64,000 bases of DNA from Stenotrophomonas tumulicola (GTDB lineage: Bacteria > Pseudomonadota > Gammaproteobacteria > Xanthomonadales > Xanthomonadaceae), in NCBI RefSeq assembly GCF_014117215.1, contig NZ_JACGXS010000012.1:1-64000 (forward strand). The letters run 5' to 3'. Numbering within the stretch: the first letter of the stretch is position 1; each line of letters begins with the position of its first letter. The notes under the pieces were generated by a model that saw only the letters and a program-made list of their open reading frames with translations, was not told the origin of the DNA and did no database searches. This document shows positions 1-8,864 of this stretch, one piece after another. Made by a program: the position numbers and the translations under genes.

Positions 1-66
1 CGCCGCGCCATGCTCGGCGGGCGTGAAGCGCGCGGATGGATTCCGCCGAGCATGGCGCGGCGCTAC
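1..66. repeat. Inverted pair of GTAG-type REP palindromes (first arm degenerate)
   Basis: Two facing palindromes built on GCCGAGCATG-like arms. The second reads into GCGGCGCTAC, the complement of the GTAG end. This is the same element type as the array at 4307-5150. It lies immediately upstream of the flavin oxidoreductase gene, and no promoter can be separated from it by eye. Confidence 0.75.
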
Positions 67-158
67 CCGCACGATCCTGTGATCCACCGAACCGCTTGAT
101 CTATCGCGCCATCGGCGCTGCAATAGCCCCCTGTCTATCCCCCTGCGAATCCCCCCAC

Positions 159-1259
159 GTGAGCCAGCTGCTGTCGCCCGTCACCTTCGGGCCCCTGACC
201 CTGCCCAACCGCATCGTGATCGCCCCGATGTGCCAGTACTCCGCCGAGAATGGCCAGGCCACCGATTGGCACACCATCCACCTGGGGAGCCTCTCCCAGT
301 CCGGCGCGGGCCTGCTGATCCTGGAAGCCACTGCGGTGGAAGCACGTGGCCGCATCAGCCATGCCGACCTGGGCCTGTGGGATGACGCCACCGAAGCCGC
401 ATTGGGCAACGTGCTGGCGTCGGTACGACGCTGGTCGTCGATGCCGATCGGCATCCAGCTCGGCCACGCCGGCCGCAAGGCATCGGTGTCGCGTCCGTGG
501 GAAGGCGGCAAGCAGATTCCGGCCGATGATGAAAACGGCTGGACCCCGGTGGCACCGTCGCCACGTGCGTTCCATGCCGGCAATCCGGCACCGCATGAAC
601 TGACTGAGGCCGAGATCGCCGATATCGTGCAGGCATTCGCGGAAAGTGCACGTCGCGCCGAGCGCCTGGGCATCCAGCTGATCGAACTGCACGCCGCGCA
701 CGGTTACCTGCTGCACCAGTTCCTGTCGCCGCTGAGCAACCAGCGAACCGACGGCTATGGTGGTGCGTTGCCGAACCGCCTGCGCCTGTTGATCGAGGTC
801 TACGACGCGGTGCGTGCCGCAGTGTCGCCGAAGATCGCAGTGGGCGTGCGTATCTCGGCCAGCGACTGGGTGCCGGGTGGCTGGGACATCACCCAGACCG
901 AAACCGTGGCGTTGATCCTGGAATCGCGCGGCTGCAATTTCCTGCACGTCTCCAGCGGCGGGCTGGACGAGCGGCAGAAGATCGACATCGGCCCGGGTTA
1001 CCAGGTGCCGTTCGCCGCTGCGATCAAGGCCAAGGTACGCATGCCGGTCATCGCCGTGGGCCTGATCACCGAGCCCGACCAGGCCGAATCGATCCTGCGC
1101 CATAACCACGCCGATGCCGTCGCGCTGGCCCGCGGCATCCTCTATGACCCGCGTTGGCCGTGGCATGCTGCCGCTGCACTGGGTGACAGCGTGACGCCGG
1201 CGCCGCAGTACCTGCGCTGTGAACCGCGCGAGGCGCGCGGTGTGTTTGAGGCGCGCTGA
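159..1259 (+). CDS. NADH:flavin oxidoreductase, old yellow enzyme family (YqjM-like)
   Basis: A 366-residue FMN-dependent ene-reductase of the OYE family, expected to reduce activated C=C bonds with NAD(P)H in the cytoplasm. The N-terminal APMCQYS segment (Cys25, Tyr27) is the YqjM/XenA-type redox-tuning cysteine motif. QLGHAGRKAS holds the substrate-binding His pair, and the block HGYLLHQFLSP...NQRTDGYGG is the family signature. I chose the GTG at 159 because the protein then begins a few residues before the first beta strand (LLSPVTFGPLTLPNR). The frame is open back to an ATG at 36, but those extra 41 residues run through REP-derived DNA. It stands alone. The physiological substrate cannot be read from the sequence. 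Confidence 0.9.
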   Translation: MSQLLSPVTFGPLTLPNRIVIAPMCQYSAENGQATDWHTIHLGSLSQSGAGLLILEATAVEARGRISHADLGLWDDATEAALGNVLASVRRWSSMPIGIQLGHAGRKASVSRPWEGGKQIPADDENGWTPVAPSPRAFHAGNPAPHELTEAEIADIVQAFAESARRAERLGIQLIELHAAHGYLLHQFLSPLSNQRTDGYGGALPNRLRLLIEVYDAVRAAVSPKIAVGVRISASDWVPGGWDITQTETVALILESRGCNFLHVSSGGLDERQKIDIGPGYQVPFAAAIKAKVRMPVIAVGLITEPDQAESILRHNHADAVALARGILYDPRWPWHAAAALGDSVTPAPQYLRCEPREARGVFEAR

Positions 1260-1283
1260 GCCACGCTTTGCGCTGATGCGCTT

Positions 1284-1312
1284 GGTGGGTGGCGACCGTT
1301 GGTCGTAACGCT
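1284..1312. repeat. REP-like element of the GGTGGCGACCGTTGGTCGT family
   Basis: A short imperfect palindrome (GCGACC - GTT - GGTCGT) that recurs at 26281-26308 and 32819-32847. Each copy sits a few bases to a few tens of bases after the stop codon of the preceding gene, here 25 bases after the oxidoreductase. Confidence 0.6.
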
Positions 1313-1557
1313 CCTGCAAAAACACAGATTTCCTCATGGACGCAATCAGTCACCCCCGCGCAGGATGTTCGGGCTGGTGCCGGTTGCGCCAGCCGGGATA
1401 GCAGTCCCGACGATGTCCAGATCCTCTCTGTTCGTGCCCGCTGGGCACGGCGGAGAATGCACTGCCTTGCCGGTTCCATGGCGGGCGGTGTGTGGGGATC
1501 ACTGATCCGCCGGTTGAAGTGGATCTAGACATGCCGGTACTGCTACCCGCACCGTCC

Positions 1558-1584
1558 GCCACCTTGCGCCAAGGCGCAGGTGGC
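1558..1584. other. Strong hairpin upstream of the antidote-like gene
   Basis: GCCACC-T-TGCGCC pairs with GGCGCAGGTGGC around a two-base AA loop, with one bulged T. No T tract follows, so it is not an obvious intrinsic terminator. It ends about 90 bases before the GTG chosen for the next gene and could be an mRNA leader element or simply a repeat relic. Confidence 0.45.
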
Positions 1585-1672
1585 CTCTCACGATGCGAGG
1601 TCATCGATGCTCGAGAACGTCCTGACAGCTCCCACGCCTTCCACGTCACCTTCCCACCGAGGCGGACGTGCC

Positions 1673-1969
1673 GTGGTACATAAAACCACCCTGGAGCTTC
1701 TGGAAGTGGCCGCGCGCTTCCAGCATCCCGCCGCCGTGGCCGCCTTGCTGGAAGCCTGCATCATCGAAAGCGACGGTGACGCGGTGCTCATCGCCAAGGC
1801 ATTGGGCGCCGTCGTACATGCACAGGGTATGCGCGATTTCTCCGAGCGCAGTGGCATGTCCTGCCGGTTGCTGCGACGCGAACTGAGCGGCCGGCGCTCG
1901 CCGCAGTTCGCCACCATCCTGCAGGTGGCGCGCACGCTGGGCATCACCCTGCACGTAAGCGCGGCTTGA
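1673..1969 (+). CDS. HigA-like addiction-module antidote / HTH DNA-binding protein (orphan)
   Basis: A 98-residue helix-turn-helix protein resembling the 'probable addiction module antidote' family (TIGR02684-like). It has an acidic N-terminal helix (AVAALLEACIIESDGDAVLIAKAL), then GMRDFSERSGMSCRLLRREL as the HTH, and the terminal block SPQFATILQVARTLGI typical of the family. I preferred the GTG at 1673 because a GAGGCGG sequence lies about 10 bases upstream and the length then matches the family. The frame stays open to ATGs at 1607 and 1580, the latter inside the hairpin. No RelE-type toxin gene is adjacent, so it is either an orphan antitoxin or a stand-alone regulator. Confidence 0.7.
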   Translation: MVHKTTLELLEVAARFQHPAAVAALLEACIIESDGDAVLIAKALGAVVHAQGMRDFSERSGMSCRLLRRELSGRRSPQFATILQVARTLGITLHVSAA

Positions 1970-2007
1970 ACAAGTGTAGCCGGGGCCTGGCCGGCAGCTC
2001 CGAGACA

Positions 2008-2928
2008 TCAGACCGCCTGCGGCTTCCATGCCACCGGCAACCCCGCCTGCAGGTGCTCGAACAGAACGCGGATACGGGCGGTGAAATCGCGGCGATCGCT
2101 CAGGCAGAAGAACATTTCCATCGGCTCGGGTATCCAGCGTGGATCATCGGCCAGCACCGTCTGCAGCCGGCCATCACGCAGGTAGGGCTCGGCGACGAAC
2201 GCGGCCAGCCGGGTGATGCCGCCGCCGGCAGCGGCCAGTTCGGCCAGTGCATCGATGTCATCGCAGACCATCCCGGGCTGCATCGTGGCTTCCACGCGTC
2301 CCTGCTCGCCAAGCAGGCCCCAGCGCAGTGGGCGGCCATCGGCAGGGAAGCGGAACAGCAGGGCGCGGTGATCGGCCAGCTGCTCCGGCGACGTCGGCGT
2401 GCCGTTCTGTTCCAGATAGGACGGCGCGGCGCAGAACACAAACGGGATGCGGGCCAGCGGCTTTGCCACCAGCCCATCCTGTAGCTGCGCACCGATGCGG
2501 ATGCTGACGTCCACGGACTCTTCGGCATGCCGCACCGCACGGTCGGACAAGCGCAGTTCCACCTGCAGCCGGGGATGCCGCCGCTGCAGCGCCGGCAGCA
2601 TCGGCGCCAGCACGTGGCGGCCGAATGCGCGGCTGCAGGCGATGCGCAGCGGGCCGGCCGGTTCGACATCGCCGCTGCTGACCGCTGCCTGTGCGCCAGC
2701 CAGGTCGGCTTCGATGTGCTGCACCTTGGTCAGGTACAGCGCACCGGCTTCGCTGAGTGAAAGCGAGCGGGTACTGCGGTTGAACAGGCGCACGCCCAGG
2801 TGCGCCTCCAGCCGTGTGATGTTCTGGCCGACGGCGGTGGCGCTGATACCAAGCGTGCGTGCGGCACCGGCGATGCTGCCGGTCTCGGCGGTGCGGGTGA
2901 AAGTGCGGATGAGCTGGAGCAGGTTCAT
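2008..2928 (-). CDS. LysR-family transcriptional regulator
   Basis: A 306-residue LTTR. Residues 1-60 form the winged HTH (NLLQLIRTFTRTAETGSIAGAARTLGIS...LEAHLGVRLFNR), and the rest is a periplasmic-binding-protein-like effector domain beginning near PAGPLRIACSRAFG. The ATG at 2928 places the HTH at the N terminus, as is normal. The upstream in-frame ATG at 3072 would add 48 residues without family support. It is divergent from the DUF2798 gene about 120 bases away, so that gene is the most likely target by the usual LTTR arrangement. The effector is unknown. Confidence 0.88.
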   Translation of the reverse strand: MNLLQLIRTFTRTAETGSIAGAARTLGISATAVGQNITRLEAHLGVRLFNRSTRSLSLSEAGALYLTKVQHIEADLAGAQAAVSSGDVEPAGPLRIACSRAFGRHVLAPMLPALQRRHPRLQVELRLSDRAVRHAEESVDVSIRIGAQLQDGLVAKPLARIPFVFCAAPSYLEQNGTPTSPEQLADHRALLFRFPADGRPLRWGLLGEQGRVEATMQPGMVCDDIDALAELAAAGGGITRLAAFVAEPYLRDGRLQTVLADDPRWIPEPMEMFFCLSDRRDFTARIRVLFEHLQAGLPVAWKPQAV

Positions 2929-3050
2929 GGACCCCACAGCGTGCCACGACCACGGCCAAAGTTCTGCTTCGGACTGCCCCAAGCCCGGTACGGATGCAGC
3001 GCGCTGGTGCTTCAGGCATGCTGCCCCGCTGTTCCCGTATGACCCCCACG

Positions 3051-3320
3051 ATGACTGACCACACCTCCACACCTGCCCGACGCGGGTGGAAGTTCGGCCA
3101 CCGCGCCACGCCCTATGTGTTCGCTTTCTTCATGGCCAGCATCATGGCGATGCTGATGTGCCTGGTGATCACCGCCGCCCATGCCGGTATCGATGAGGCT
3201 TACCTGGTCCGCGTGCTGGAAGCCTACCTGCTGGCCATGCCGGTGGCGTTCTGCTGCGTGCTGGTGGTGCGTCCGCTGGTGCTGCGGCTGGTGGCCCTGA
3301 CAGTACATCCGCCGGGCTGA
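3051..3320 (+). CDS. DUF2798 small integral membrane protein
   Basis: About 89 residues with two predicted membrane helices (PYVFAFFMASIMAMLMCLVIT and the AMPVAFCCVLVV segment) separated by a short loop, the layout of the DUF2798 family. ATGs at 3051 and 3039 are both possible; neither has a clear Shine-Dalgarno sequence. It is divergent from the LysR gene. Molecular function is not known for the family. Confidence 0.72.
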   Translation: MTDHTSTPARRGWKFGHRATPYVFAFFMASIMAMLMCLVITAAHAGIDEAYLVRVLEAYLLAMPVAFCCVLVVRPLVLRLVALTVHPPG

Positions 3321-3322
3321 GG

Positions 3323-3382
3323 GTAGTGACGGCCGTTGGCCGTCATCCTGGATGCATGCAACGACGGCCAGCGGCCGTCACC
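3323..3382. repeat. GTAG REP pair (TGACGGCC variant) between DUF2798 gene and purU
   Basis: Begins with GTAG followed by the palindrome TGACGGCCGTTGGCCGTCA. An inverted partner (GACGGCCAGCGGCCGTCACC) lies at 3363-3382. This is a sequence subclass different from the CGCCGAGC type of the 4.3-kb array. The short stem-loops start three bases after the DUF2798 stop codon. Confidence 0.75.
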
Positions 3383-3442
3383 ACCAGTTGCATCTGAGAG
3401 CATTTATTCCGCGGCGCAGCAGGCTGCCCTAGACTTGGCCGG

Positions 3443-4294
3443 ATGCGCCCTGACTCCATCCTCACCCTGTCCTGTCCAGACCGTACCGGCATCGTCTACC
3501 GCGTGTCCGGCCTGCTCTATGACCATGGCTGCAACATCCTCGACGCCCAGCAGTATGGCGACGAGGAAAGCGGTCGCTTCTTCCTGCGCGTGCATTTCGA
3601 CCGTGATGCCAGCCAGCCGCTGGATACCGTGCATGCCGCGATGGTTGCCCTGGGCGAGGGCTTCGGCATGGACTGGCAGCTGCATGACGGGCGTCGCCGT
3701 GCGCGCCTGCTGGTGCTGGTCAGCAAACAGGGGCATTGCCTGAACGACCTGTTGTTCCGCGTGCACAGCGGCCAGCTGAAGGTGGACATCGCGGCGGTGG
3801 CCTCGAACCATGCCGATTTCGCGCCACTGGCGACCTCCTACGGCATCCCGTTCCACCACCTGCCGGTCAGCGCGGAAACGCGTGCAGTGCAGGAGCAGCA
3901 GATCATCGACCTGGTGGAGCGCGAGAAGATCGACCTGGTGGTGCTGGCGCGCTACATGCAGATCCTGTCGCCGACGTTGTGCCGCGCGCTGGCCGGCCGC
4001 GCGATCAACATCCACCACAGCTTCCTGCCCAGCTTCAAGGGCGCGCAGCCTTACCACCAGGCGCATGCGCGCGGGGTCAAGATTATCGGTGCCACCGCGC
4101 ACTACGTGACCGAAGACCTGGACGAGGGCCCGATCATCGAACAGGACGTGGCCCGGGTAGACCATGCGATGACGCCGCGCGAACTGGTGCGGCTGGGCAG
4201 CGATACCGAATCGCAGGTACTGGCGCGGGCGGTGCGCCGCCATGTGGAGCATCGGATCCTGCTCAACGGGCACCGCACGGTGGTGTTCCGCTGA
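3443..4294 (+). CDS. purU: Formyltetrahydrofolate deformylase
   Basis: A 283-residue enzyme that hydrolyses 10-formyl-THF to THF and formate, supplying formate for PurT and balancing one-carbon pools. Residues 1-80 form an ACT-type regulatory domain (ILTLSCPDRTGIVYRVSG). The formyltransferase catalytic domain follows, with the characteristic NIHHSFLPSFKGA block (catalytic Asn/His) and DLDEGPIIEQDV (catalytic Asp). Length equals that of known PurU proteins. It is monocistronic; the REP array begins 13 bases after its stop codon. Confidence 0.95.
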   Translation: MRPDSILTLSCPDRTGIVYRVSGLLYDHGCNILDAQQYGDEESGRFFLRVHFDRDASQPLDTVHAAMVALGEGFGMDWQLHDGRRRARLLVLVSKQGHCLNDLLFRVHSGQLKVDIAAVASNHADFAPLATSYGIPFHHLPVSAETRAVQEQQIIDLVEREKIDLVVLARYMQILSPTLCRALAGRAINIHHSFLPSFKGAQPYHQAHARGVKIIGATAHYVTEDLDEGPIIEQDVARVDHAMTPRELVRLGSDTESQVLARAVRRHVEHRILLNGHRTVVFR

Positions 4295-4306
4295 CGCCGG
4301 AAGCAG

Positions 4307-5150
4307 GTAGCGCCGAGCCATGCTCGGCGAGCGCGGAGCGCGGCCTGTATCGGACATCACGGTGCCGGATGGAATCCGCCGAGCATGGCTCGGCGCTACC
4401 ACGGCCATGCCACGAGCGCGGTCGGTGCAGGACACCGTCAGATCAGAGTAGCGCCGAGCCATGCTCGGCGAGCGCGGAGCGCGGTCCGTATCGGATATCA
4501 CGGTGCCGGATGAGATCCGCCGAGCATGGCTCGGCGCTACCACGGCCATGCCACGAGCGCGGCCGGTGCAGGACATCGTCAGATCAGGGTAGCGCCGAGC
4601 CATGCTCGGCGAGCGCGGAGCGCGCTCCGTATCGGACATCACGGTGCTGGATGGGATCCGCCGAGCATGGCTCGGCGCTACCACAGCCATGCCACGAGCG
4701 CGGTCGGCGCAGGACACCGTCAGATCAGGGTAGCGCCGAGCCATGCTCGGCGAGCGCGGAGCGCGGTCTGTATCGGATATCACGGTGCCGGATGGGATCC
4801 GCCGAGCATGGCTCGGCGCTACCAGGGCCATGCCACGAGCGCGGCCGGTGCAGGACAGATCAGAGTAGCGCCGAGCCGTGCTCGGCGAGCGCGGAGCGCG
4901 GTCTGTATCGGACATCACGGTGCCGGATGGAATCCGCCGAGCATGGCTCGGCGCTACCAGGGCCATGCCACGAGCGCGGTCGGTGCAGGACACCGTCAGA
5001 TCAGAGTAGCGCCGAGCCATGCTCGGCGAGCGCGGAGCGCGGCCTGTATCGGACATCACGGTGCCGGATGGGATCCGCCGAGCATGGCTCGGCGCTACCA
5101 CGGCCATGCCGCGAGCGCGGTCGGCGCAGGACATCGCCAGGTCAGAGTAG
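4307..5150. repeat. Tandem array: six units of about 141 bp, each an inverted pair of GTAG REPs
   Basis: GTAG followed by CGCCGAGC occurs at 4307, 4448, 4589, 4730, 4865 and 5006, and a seventh GTAG closes the array at 5147. Spacings are 141, 141, 141, 135, 141 and 141. Each unit holds a forward palindrome, a spacer of about 50 bp, an inverted palindrome ending GGCGCTAC, and a second spacer of about 50 bp (CCATGCCACGAGCGCGG...). Units differ by scattered substitutions and one 6-base deletion. Because 141 is a multiple of three, several frames stay open across the array, giving long spurious ORFs on both strands. The array reaches into the 3' end of pncA. Confidence 0.92.
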
Positions 5151-5768
5151 TGCGATCCCCGCCGTGGCCAGCGCCTGCCGGGTGGCATCGTCGTTGTCGG
5201 CGCTGACCGGACGGGTCAGCTCCCAGTGGAAGCCCACCGCGAAGCCAGCGCTTGCCGCATCCTGCGCGGTCCACAACACGCAGTAGTCGCGTGCCAGCCC
5301 ACACACGTGCACCTCGGTGATGCCACGTTCGCGCAGCCAGCCGGCCAGGCCGGTGGCCGGACGCGTGCCATCCGGGCCGTGGTTCTCGCGAAAGGCGCTG
5401 TAGGAATCGACCCGTGGGCGGGTGCCCTTGCGCAGCACCATGTCCGCCACGTCCCAGTCCACGCCCGGATGCAATGCGGCGCCGGTGGTTCCCTGTACGC
5501 AATGATCGGGCCACAACGTCTGCGCATGTCCATGCAGCTGGATCTGCGCGAACGGTGCCTGGCCGGGGTAATGGCTGGCGAAGGAGGCATGGTTGCGCGG
5601 ATGCCAGTCCTGGGTGGCCACGACGGCGTGGTACCGGCGCGCGTGCAACAACGCGGCGATCGGTTCGACCAATGCGTCGCCATCGACACAAGGCAGCGCG
5701 CCGCCGGGCATGAAGTCCGGCTGCAGGTCCACCACGATCAGGGCCACGTGGGCAGGCAGGGCAGTCAT
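5142..5768 (-). CDS. pncA: Nicotinamidase
   Basis: A 208-residue isochorismatase-fold amidase converting nicotinamide to nicotinate for NAD salvage. The catalytic triad is visible: Asp14 (VVDLQPDF), Lys114 (LRKGTRP) and Cys163 (ARDYCVLW). Metal-site residues Asp54 and His56 lie in TQDWHPRNH. The ATG at 5768 puts the first strand at the N terminus; the open frame extends 57 codons further upstream without family support. The last codons and the TGA stop fall in the terminal spacer of the REP array, so the array has replaced or abuts the native 3' end. queH lies 50 bases upstream on the same strand. Confidence 0.93.
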   Translation of the reverse strand: MTALPAHVALIVVDLQPDFMPGGALPCVDGDALVEPIAALLHARRYHAVVATQDWHPRNHASFASHYPGQAPFAQIQLHGHAQTLWPDHCVQGTTGAALHPGVDWDVADMVLRKGTRPRVDSYSAFRENHGPDGTRPATGLAGWLRERGITEVHVCGLARDYCVLWTAQDAASAGFAVGFHWELTRPVSADNDDATRQALATAGIALL

Positions 5769-5818
5769 CGGCGTTTCCAGGCGGGGGGCGTCCAGCCTAG
5801 CCGGACGCCCTCGTGGGC

Positions 5819-6490
5819 TCAATCCTTGCTGTCCTGGCCGGCTTCCTGTCCGTAGTACAGCAGGCCGATCTGGATCCGCTCGCGGCCTGTTTCGCGCCGG
5901 TGGCGGTTGGCATCGCGCAGCGAGTACACGCAGCCGCAATACTCCTGCTGGTAGAACTGTTCGCGCTTGGATATCTCGACCATGCGGCTGGCGCCGCCCC
6001 CCTTGCGCCAGTTGTAGTCCCAGTACTGCAGGCCCGGGTAACGGGCAGCGGCGCGATGCCCGCAGTCGTTGATCTGGGCCATGTTCTTCCAGCGCGAAAT
6101 GCCCAGCGACGAACTGATGGTGTCGAAGCCGTGTTCATGGGCGTACAGCGCGGTGCGTTCGAAGCGCATGTCGAAGCACATCGTGCAGCGGATGCCCCGC
6201 TCGGGTTCGTTCTCCATGCCGCGTGCGCGCGTGAACCAGTTGTCGGTGTCGTAGTCGCAATCGATGAATGGCACGTCGTGCTGTTCGGCGAAGCGGATGT
6301 TCTCCTGCTTGCGCAGCTCGTATTCCTTCACCGGGTGGATGTTCGGGTTGTAGAAGAAGATCGCGTAGTCGATCCCGGAGGCGGTGATCGCCTCCATCAC
6401 CTCGCCGGAACAGGGCGCGCAGCAGGAATGCAGCAGCAGGCGTCCACCGGCGTCGGGCAGGGACAGGGAAGGGCGTTGGAGTTCGGTCAT
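5819..6490 (-). CDS. queH: Epoxyqueuosine reductase QueH
   Basis: A 223-residue DUF208/QueH protein that catalyses the last step of queuosine biosynthesis, reducing epoxyqueuosine in tRNA to queuosine as the non-orthologous alternative to QueG. It has the family cysteine motifs: HSCCAPCSG near the N terminus, RCTMCFDMR in the middle and EYCGCVYS near the C terminus, which bind iron-sulfur/metal sites. I chose the ATG at 6490 (MTELQRP); an ATG five codons upstream is also in frame. It lies between metE and pncA on the same strand. Confidence 0.93.
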   Translation of the reverse strand: MTELQRPSLSLPDAGGRLLLHSCCAPCSGEVMEAITASGIDYAIFFYNPNIHPVKEYELRKQENIRFAEQHDVPFIDCDYDTDNWFTRARGMENEPERGIRCTMCFDMRFERTALYAHEHGFDTISSSLGISRWKNMAQINDCGHRAAARYPGLQYWDYNWRKGGGASRMVEISKREQFYQQEYCGCVYSLRDANRHRRETGRERIQIGLLYYGQEAGQDSKD

Positions 6491-6501
6491 CGTTCGGTAC
6501 C

Positions 6502-6534
6502 GCACGGGCCGCCGGCAACGGCGGCGACCCGTGC
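6502..6534 (-). terminator. Strong hairpin between metE and queH (terminator-like, no U tract)
   Basis: GCACGGG pairs with CCCGTGC, and the inner CCGCCG with CGGCGG, around a four-base loop with a three-base bulge on one side. It starts 13 bases after the metE stop codon. No run of U follows on the minus strand, so it may be an mRNA-protecting or processing element rather than a factor-independent terminator. Confidence 0.45.
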
Positions 6535-6547
6535 ATCAGGGACAGGA

Positions 6548-8854
6548 TCAGGCGACGTTGGCGTCGGCCTGCTCGGCGCGCAGTTCCGCGGCGGCGGCCA
6601 CCAGTGCCTGCAGGGCCGCACGGGTTTCCGGCCAGCCTCGGGTCTTCAGTCCGCAGTCCGGGTTCACCCACAGCTGCTCCGGCTTCAGCACCGCCAGTGC
6701 CTTGCGCAGCAGGTCCACCATTTCCGCCTTGTCCGGTACGCGTGGCGAGTGGATGTCATACACGCCGGGGCCGATCTCGTTGGGATAGTTGAAGCGCACG
6801 AATGCATCCAGCAGTTCCATCCGCGAACGCGAGGTTTCGATCGAGATGACGTCGGCGTCCATCGCCGCCACTGAATGGATGATGTCGTTGAACTCGGAGT
6901 AACACATGTGGGTATGGACCTGGGTGGCATCACGCACGCCGCTGGTGCTGATGCGGAATGCTTCCACGGCCCAGTCCAGGTAGCTGCGCCATTGCGCGCG
7001 ACGCAGCGGCAGCCCTTCGCGGATGGCCGGTTCATCCACCTGGATCACGCCGATGCCGGCTGCTTCCAGGTCGTTCACTTCGTCGCGCAGCGCCAGGGCG
7101 ATCTGCCGGCAGGTGAGGTCGCGTTCCTGGTCGTCGCGCACGAACGACCACTGCAGCACGGTCACCGGCCCGGTCAGCATGCCCTTCATCGGCTTGCGGG
7201 TGAGCGACTGGGCATAACGGGACCAGCGCACCGTCATCGGCTGCGGGCGGCTGACGTCGCCGAAGATCACCGGGGGCTTCACGCAGCGCGAGCCGTAGCT
7301 CTGCACCCAGCCGTTGCCCGTGAACGCAAAGCCTTCCAGCTGTTCGCCGAAGTACTCGACCATGTCATTGCGTTCGAATTCGCCGTGCACCAGCACGTCC
7401 AGCCCCAATGCTTCCTGTTCACGCACGCAATGGGCAGTCTGCTGTTCCAGGAAGGCCTCATAGTCGGCAAGGGAGAGCTTGCCGGACTTGTGCTTCGCAC
7501 GCGCTTCGCGCACTTCCAGCGTCTGCGGGAACGAACCGATCGTGGTGGTCGGCAGCAACGGCAGCTGCAACGCGGCATGCTGGGCCACGCGCCGCTGTGC
7601 ATAACCGCTGTGACGCTGTGCGTCGGCACCGGTCAGTGCGGCCAGGCGTGCGGCAACGGCGGGGTTGTGCACCCGGGGCGAGCGACGACGTGCGTCCAGC
7701 GCGTCGCGGTTGGCGGCAAGGCCCGCCTCTGCCGATGGCCTGCCATCCAGGGCGTCGGCCAGCACGCGCAGTTCTTCCAGCTTCTGTCGCGAGAACGCCA
7801 GCCAGCTGCGCAGCTCGTCGTCGAGCTTCTTTTCCAGCGACAGGTCCACCGGGCTGTGCAGCAGCGAACACGAGGGGGCCAGCCACAGCAGGTCCGCACC
7901 GCGGTCGGTCTGCGCATAGCGGGCCAGGATCAGTGCGTTGTCCAGGTGCGTGCGCCAGATGTTGCGGCCATTGACCAGCCCGGCCGACAGCACGCGCCCG
8001 GCCGGCAGCGCCTTCAACACGGCGTCCAGCTGTTCCGGCGCGCGCACCAGGTCCACGTGCAGGCCCTCAACCGGCAGCGAGGCGGCCAGCTCCAGGTTGT
8101 CGTCCAGCGCGCCGAAGTACGTGGCCAGCAGGATCTTCGGCCGCACCTGCGCAGCCGCCCCGCCCAGCACGGCATAGGCACGTTCGAACGCCGCCCGCGC
8201 GGCATCGTCCAGGTCCTGCACCAGCAGGGGTTCATCCAGCTGCACCCAGTCCGCCCCGGCTTCGGCGAGCTGCGCCAGCAACTGCACGTAGGAAGGCAGC
8301 AAGGCATCCAGCAGCTCCAGCGCCGCCGAACCGTCGGTGGTCTTGGCCAGCAGCAGGAAGCTGACCGGTCCCAGCAGCACCGGCCGGGTGTGGATGCCCA
8401 GCGATTTCGCTTCGCGGAACTCCGCCAACGGTTTGTCGCCGCGTAGCGCGAACGCCTGCCCGGCCTGCAGTTCCGGCACCAGGTAGTGGTAGTTGGTGTC
8501 GAACCACTTGGTCATTTCCAGCGCATGCAGGTCGATGCCTTCGCGCTGCAGGCCACGGGCCATGGCGAAGTAGGCGGCCAGCGGCTCGTGCTCGGCAAGC
8601 GTGCGGTAGCGGTGTGGAATGGCATCGAACAGGAAGGCGGTGTCGAGCACCTGGTCGTACAGGCTGAAATCATTGCTCGGCGGCACGTCCACGCCGGCGG
8701 CGACCTGCAGTTTCCAGTGGCGCGCACGCAATGCCGCGGCAGCGGCCTGCAGGGTGGCGGTGTCATCTTCGCCACTCCAGTGGCGTTCCAGCGCCCGCTT
8801 CAGTTCGCGCTTGGCGCCGATGCGGGGAAATCCCAGGTTGGTAACGGTGGTCAT
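6548..8854 (-). CDS. metE: Cobalamin-independent methionine synthase
   Basis: A 768-residue enzyme transferring the methyl group of 5-methyl-THF-polyglutamate to homocysteine. It shows the two-barrel layout: N-terminal barrel beginning [15 protein letters not shown], and C-terminal catalytic barrel beginning [12 protein letters not shown]. Zinc/homocysteine-binding motifs [11 protein letters not shown] and NPDCGLKTR are intact. The ATG at 8854 follows a GAGG Shine-Dalgarno at 8865-8868 that is buried in a hairpin (8865-8888). A cobalamin riboswitch lies about 230 bases upstream, so expression should fall when B12 is available, as expected for an organism that also has MetH. Confidence 0.97.
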   Translation of the reverse strand: MTTVTNLGFPRIGAKRELKRALERHWSGEDDTATLQAAAAALRARHWKLQVAAGVDVPPSNDFSLYDQVLDTAFLFDAIPHRYRTLAEHEPLAAYFAMARGLQREGIDLHALEMTKWFDTNYHYLVPELQAGQAFALRGDKPLAEFREAKSLGIHTRPVLLGPVSFLLLAKTTDGSAALELLDALLPSYVQLLAQLAEAGADWVQLDEPLLVQDLDDAARAAFERAYAVLGGAAAQVRPKILLATYFGALDDNLELAASLPVEGLHVDLVRAPEQLDAVLKALPAGRVLSAGLVNGRNIWRTHLDNALILARYAQTDRGADLLWLAPSCSLLHSPVDLSLEKKLDDELRSWLAFSRQKLEELRVLADALDGRPSAEAGLAANRDALDARRRSPRVHNPAVAARLAALTGADAQRHSGYAQRRVAQHAALQLPLLPTTTIGSFPQTLEVREARAKHKSGKLSLADYEAFLEQQTAHCVREQEALGLDVLVHGEFERNDMVEYFGEQLEGFAFTGNGWVQSYGSRCVKPPVIFGDVSRPQPMTVRWSRYAQSLTRKPMKGMLTGPVTVLQWSFVRDDQERDLTCRQIALALRDEVNDLEAAGIGVIQVDEPAIREGLPLRRAQWRSYLDWAVEAFRISTSGVRDATQVHTHMCYSEFNDIIHSVAAMDADVISIETSRSRMELLDAFVRFNYPNEIGPGVYDIHSPRVPDKAEMVDLLRKALAVLKPEQLWVNPDCGLKTRGWPETRAALQALVAAAAELRAEQADANVA

Positions 8855-8864
8855 TGCAGCGTGT

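Larger units (their letters stand above)
1260..1672. other. Intergenic region with a REP-like element and a strong hairpin
   Basis: About 410 bases without a convincing gene. It starts with the GGTGGGTGGCGACC-type element at 1284-1312 and contains a long hairpin at 1558-1584, a 12-bp stem with one bulged base and a two-base loop. Short open frames here have arginine/alanine-rich compositions typical of non-coding GC-rich DNA. I saw no toxin gene that would pair with the downstream antidote-like gene. Confidence 0.5.

Noticed and set aside
4307..5150. CRISPR array
   Set aside because: The repeats are paired palindromes with conserved, not unique, spacers and no cas genes nearby; this is REP amplification.
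3404..5188. A 594-codon minus-strand open frame with periodic repeats
   Set aside because: It rereads the REP array and the antisense of purU; the unit length is a multiple of three, which keeps the frame open. No ribosome site and no family resemblance.
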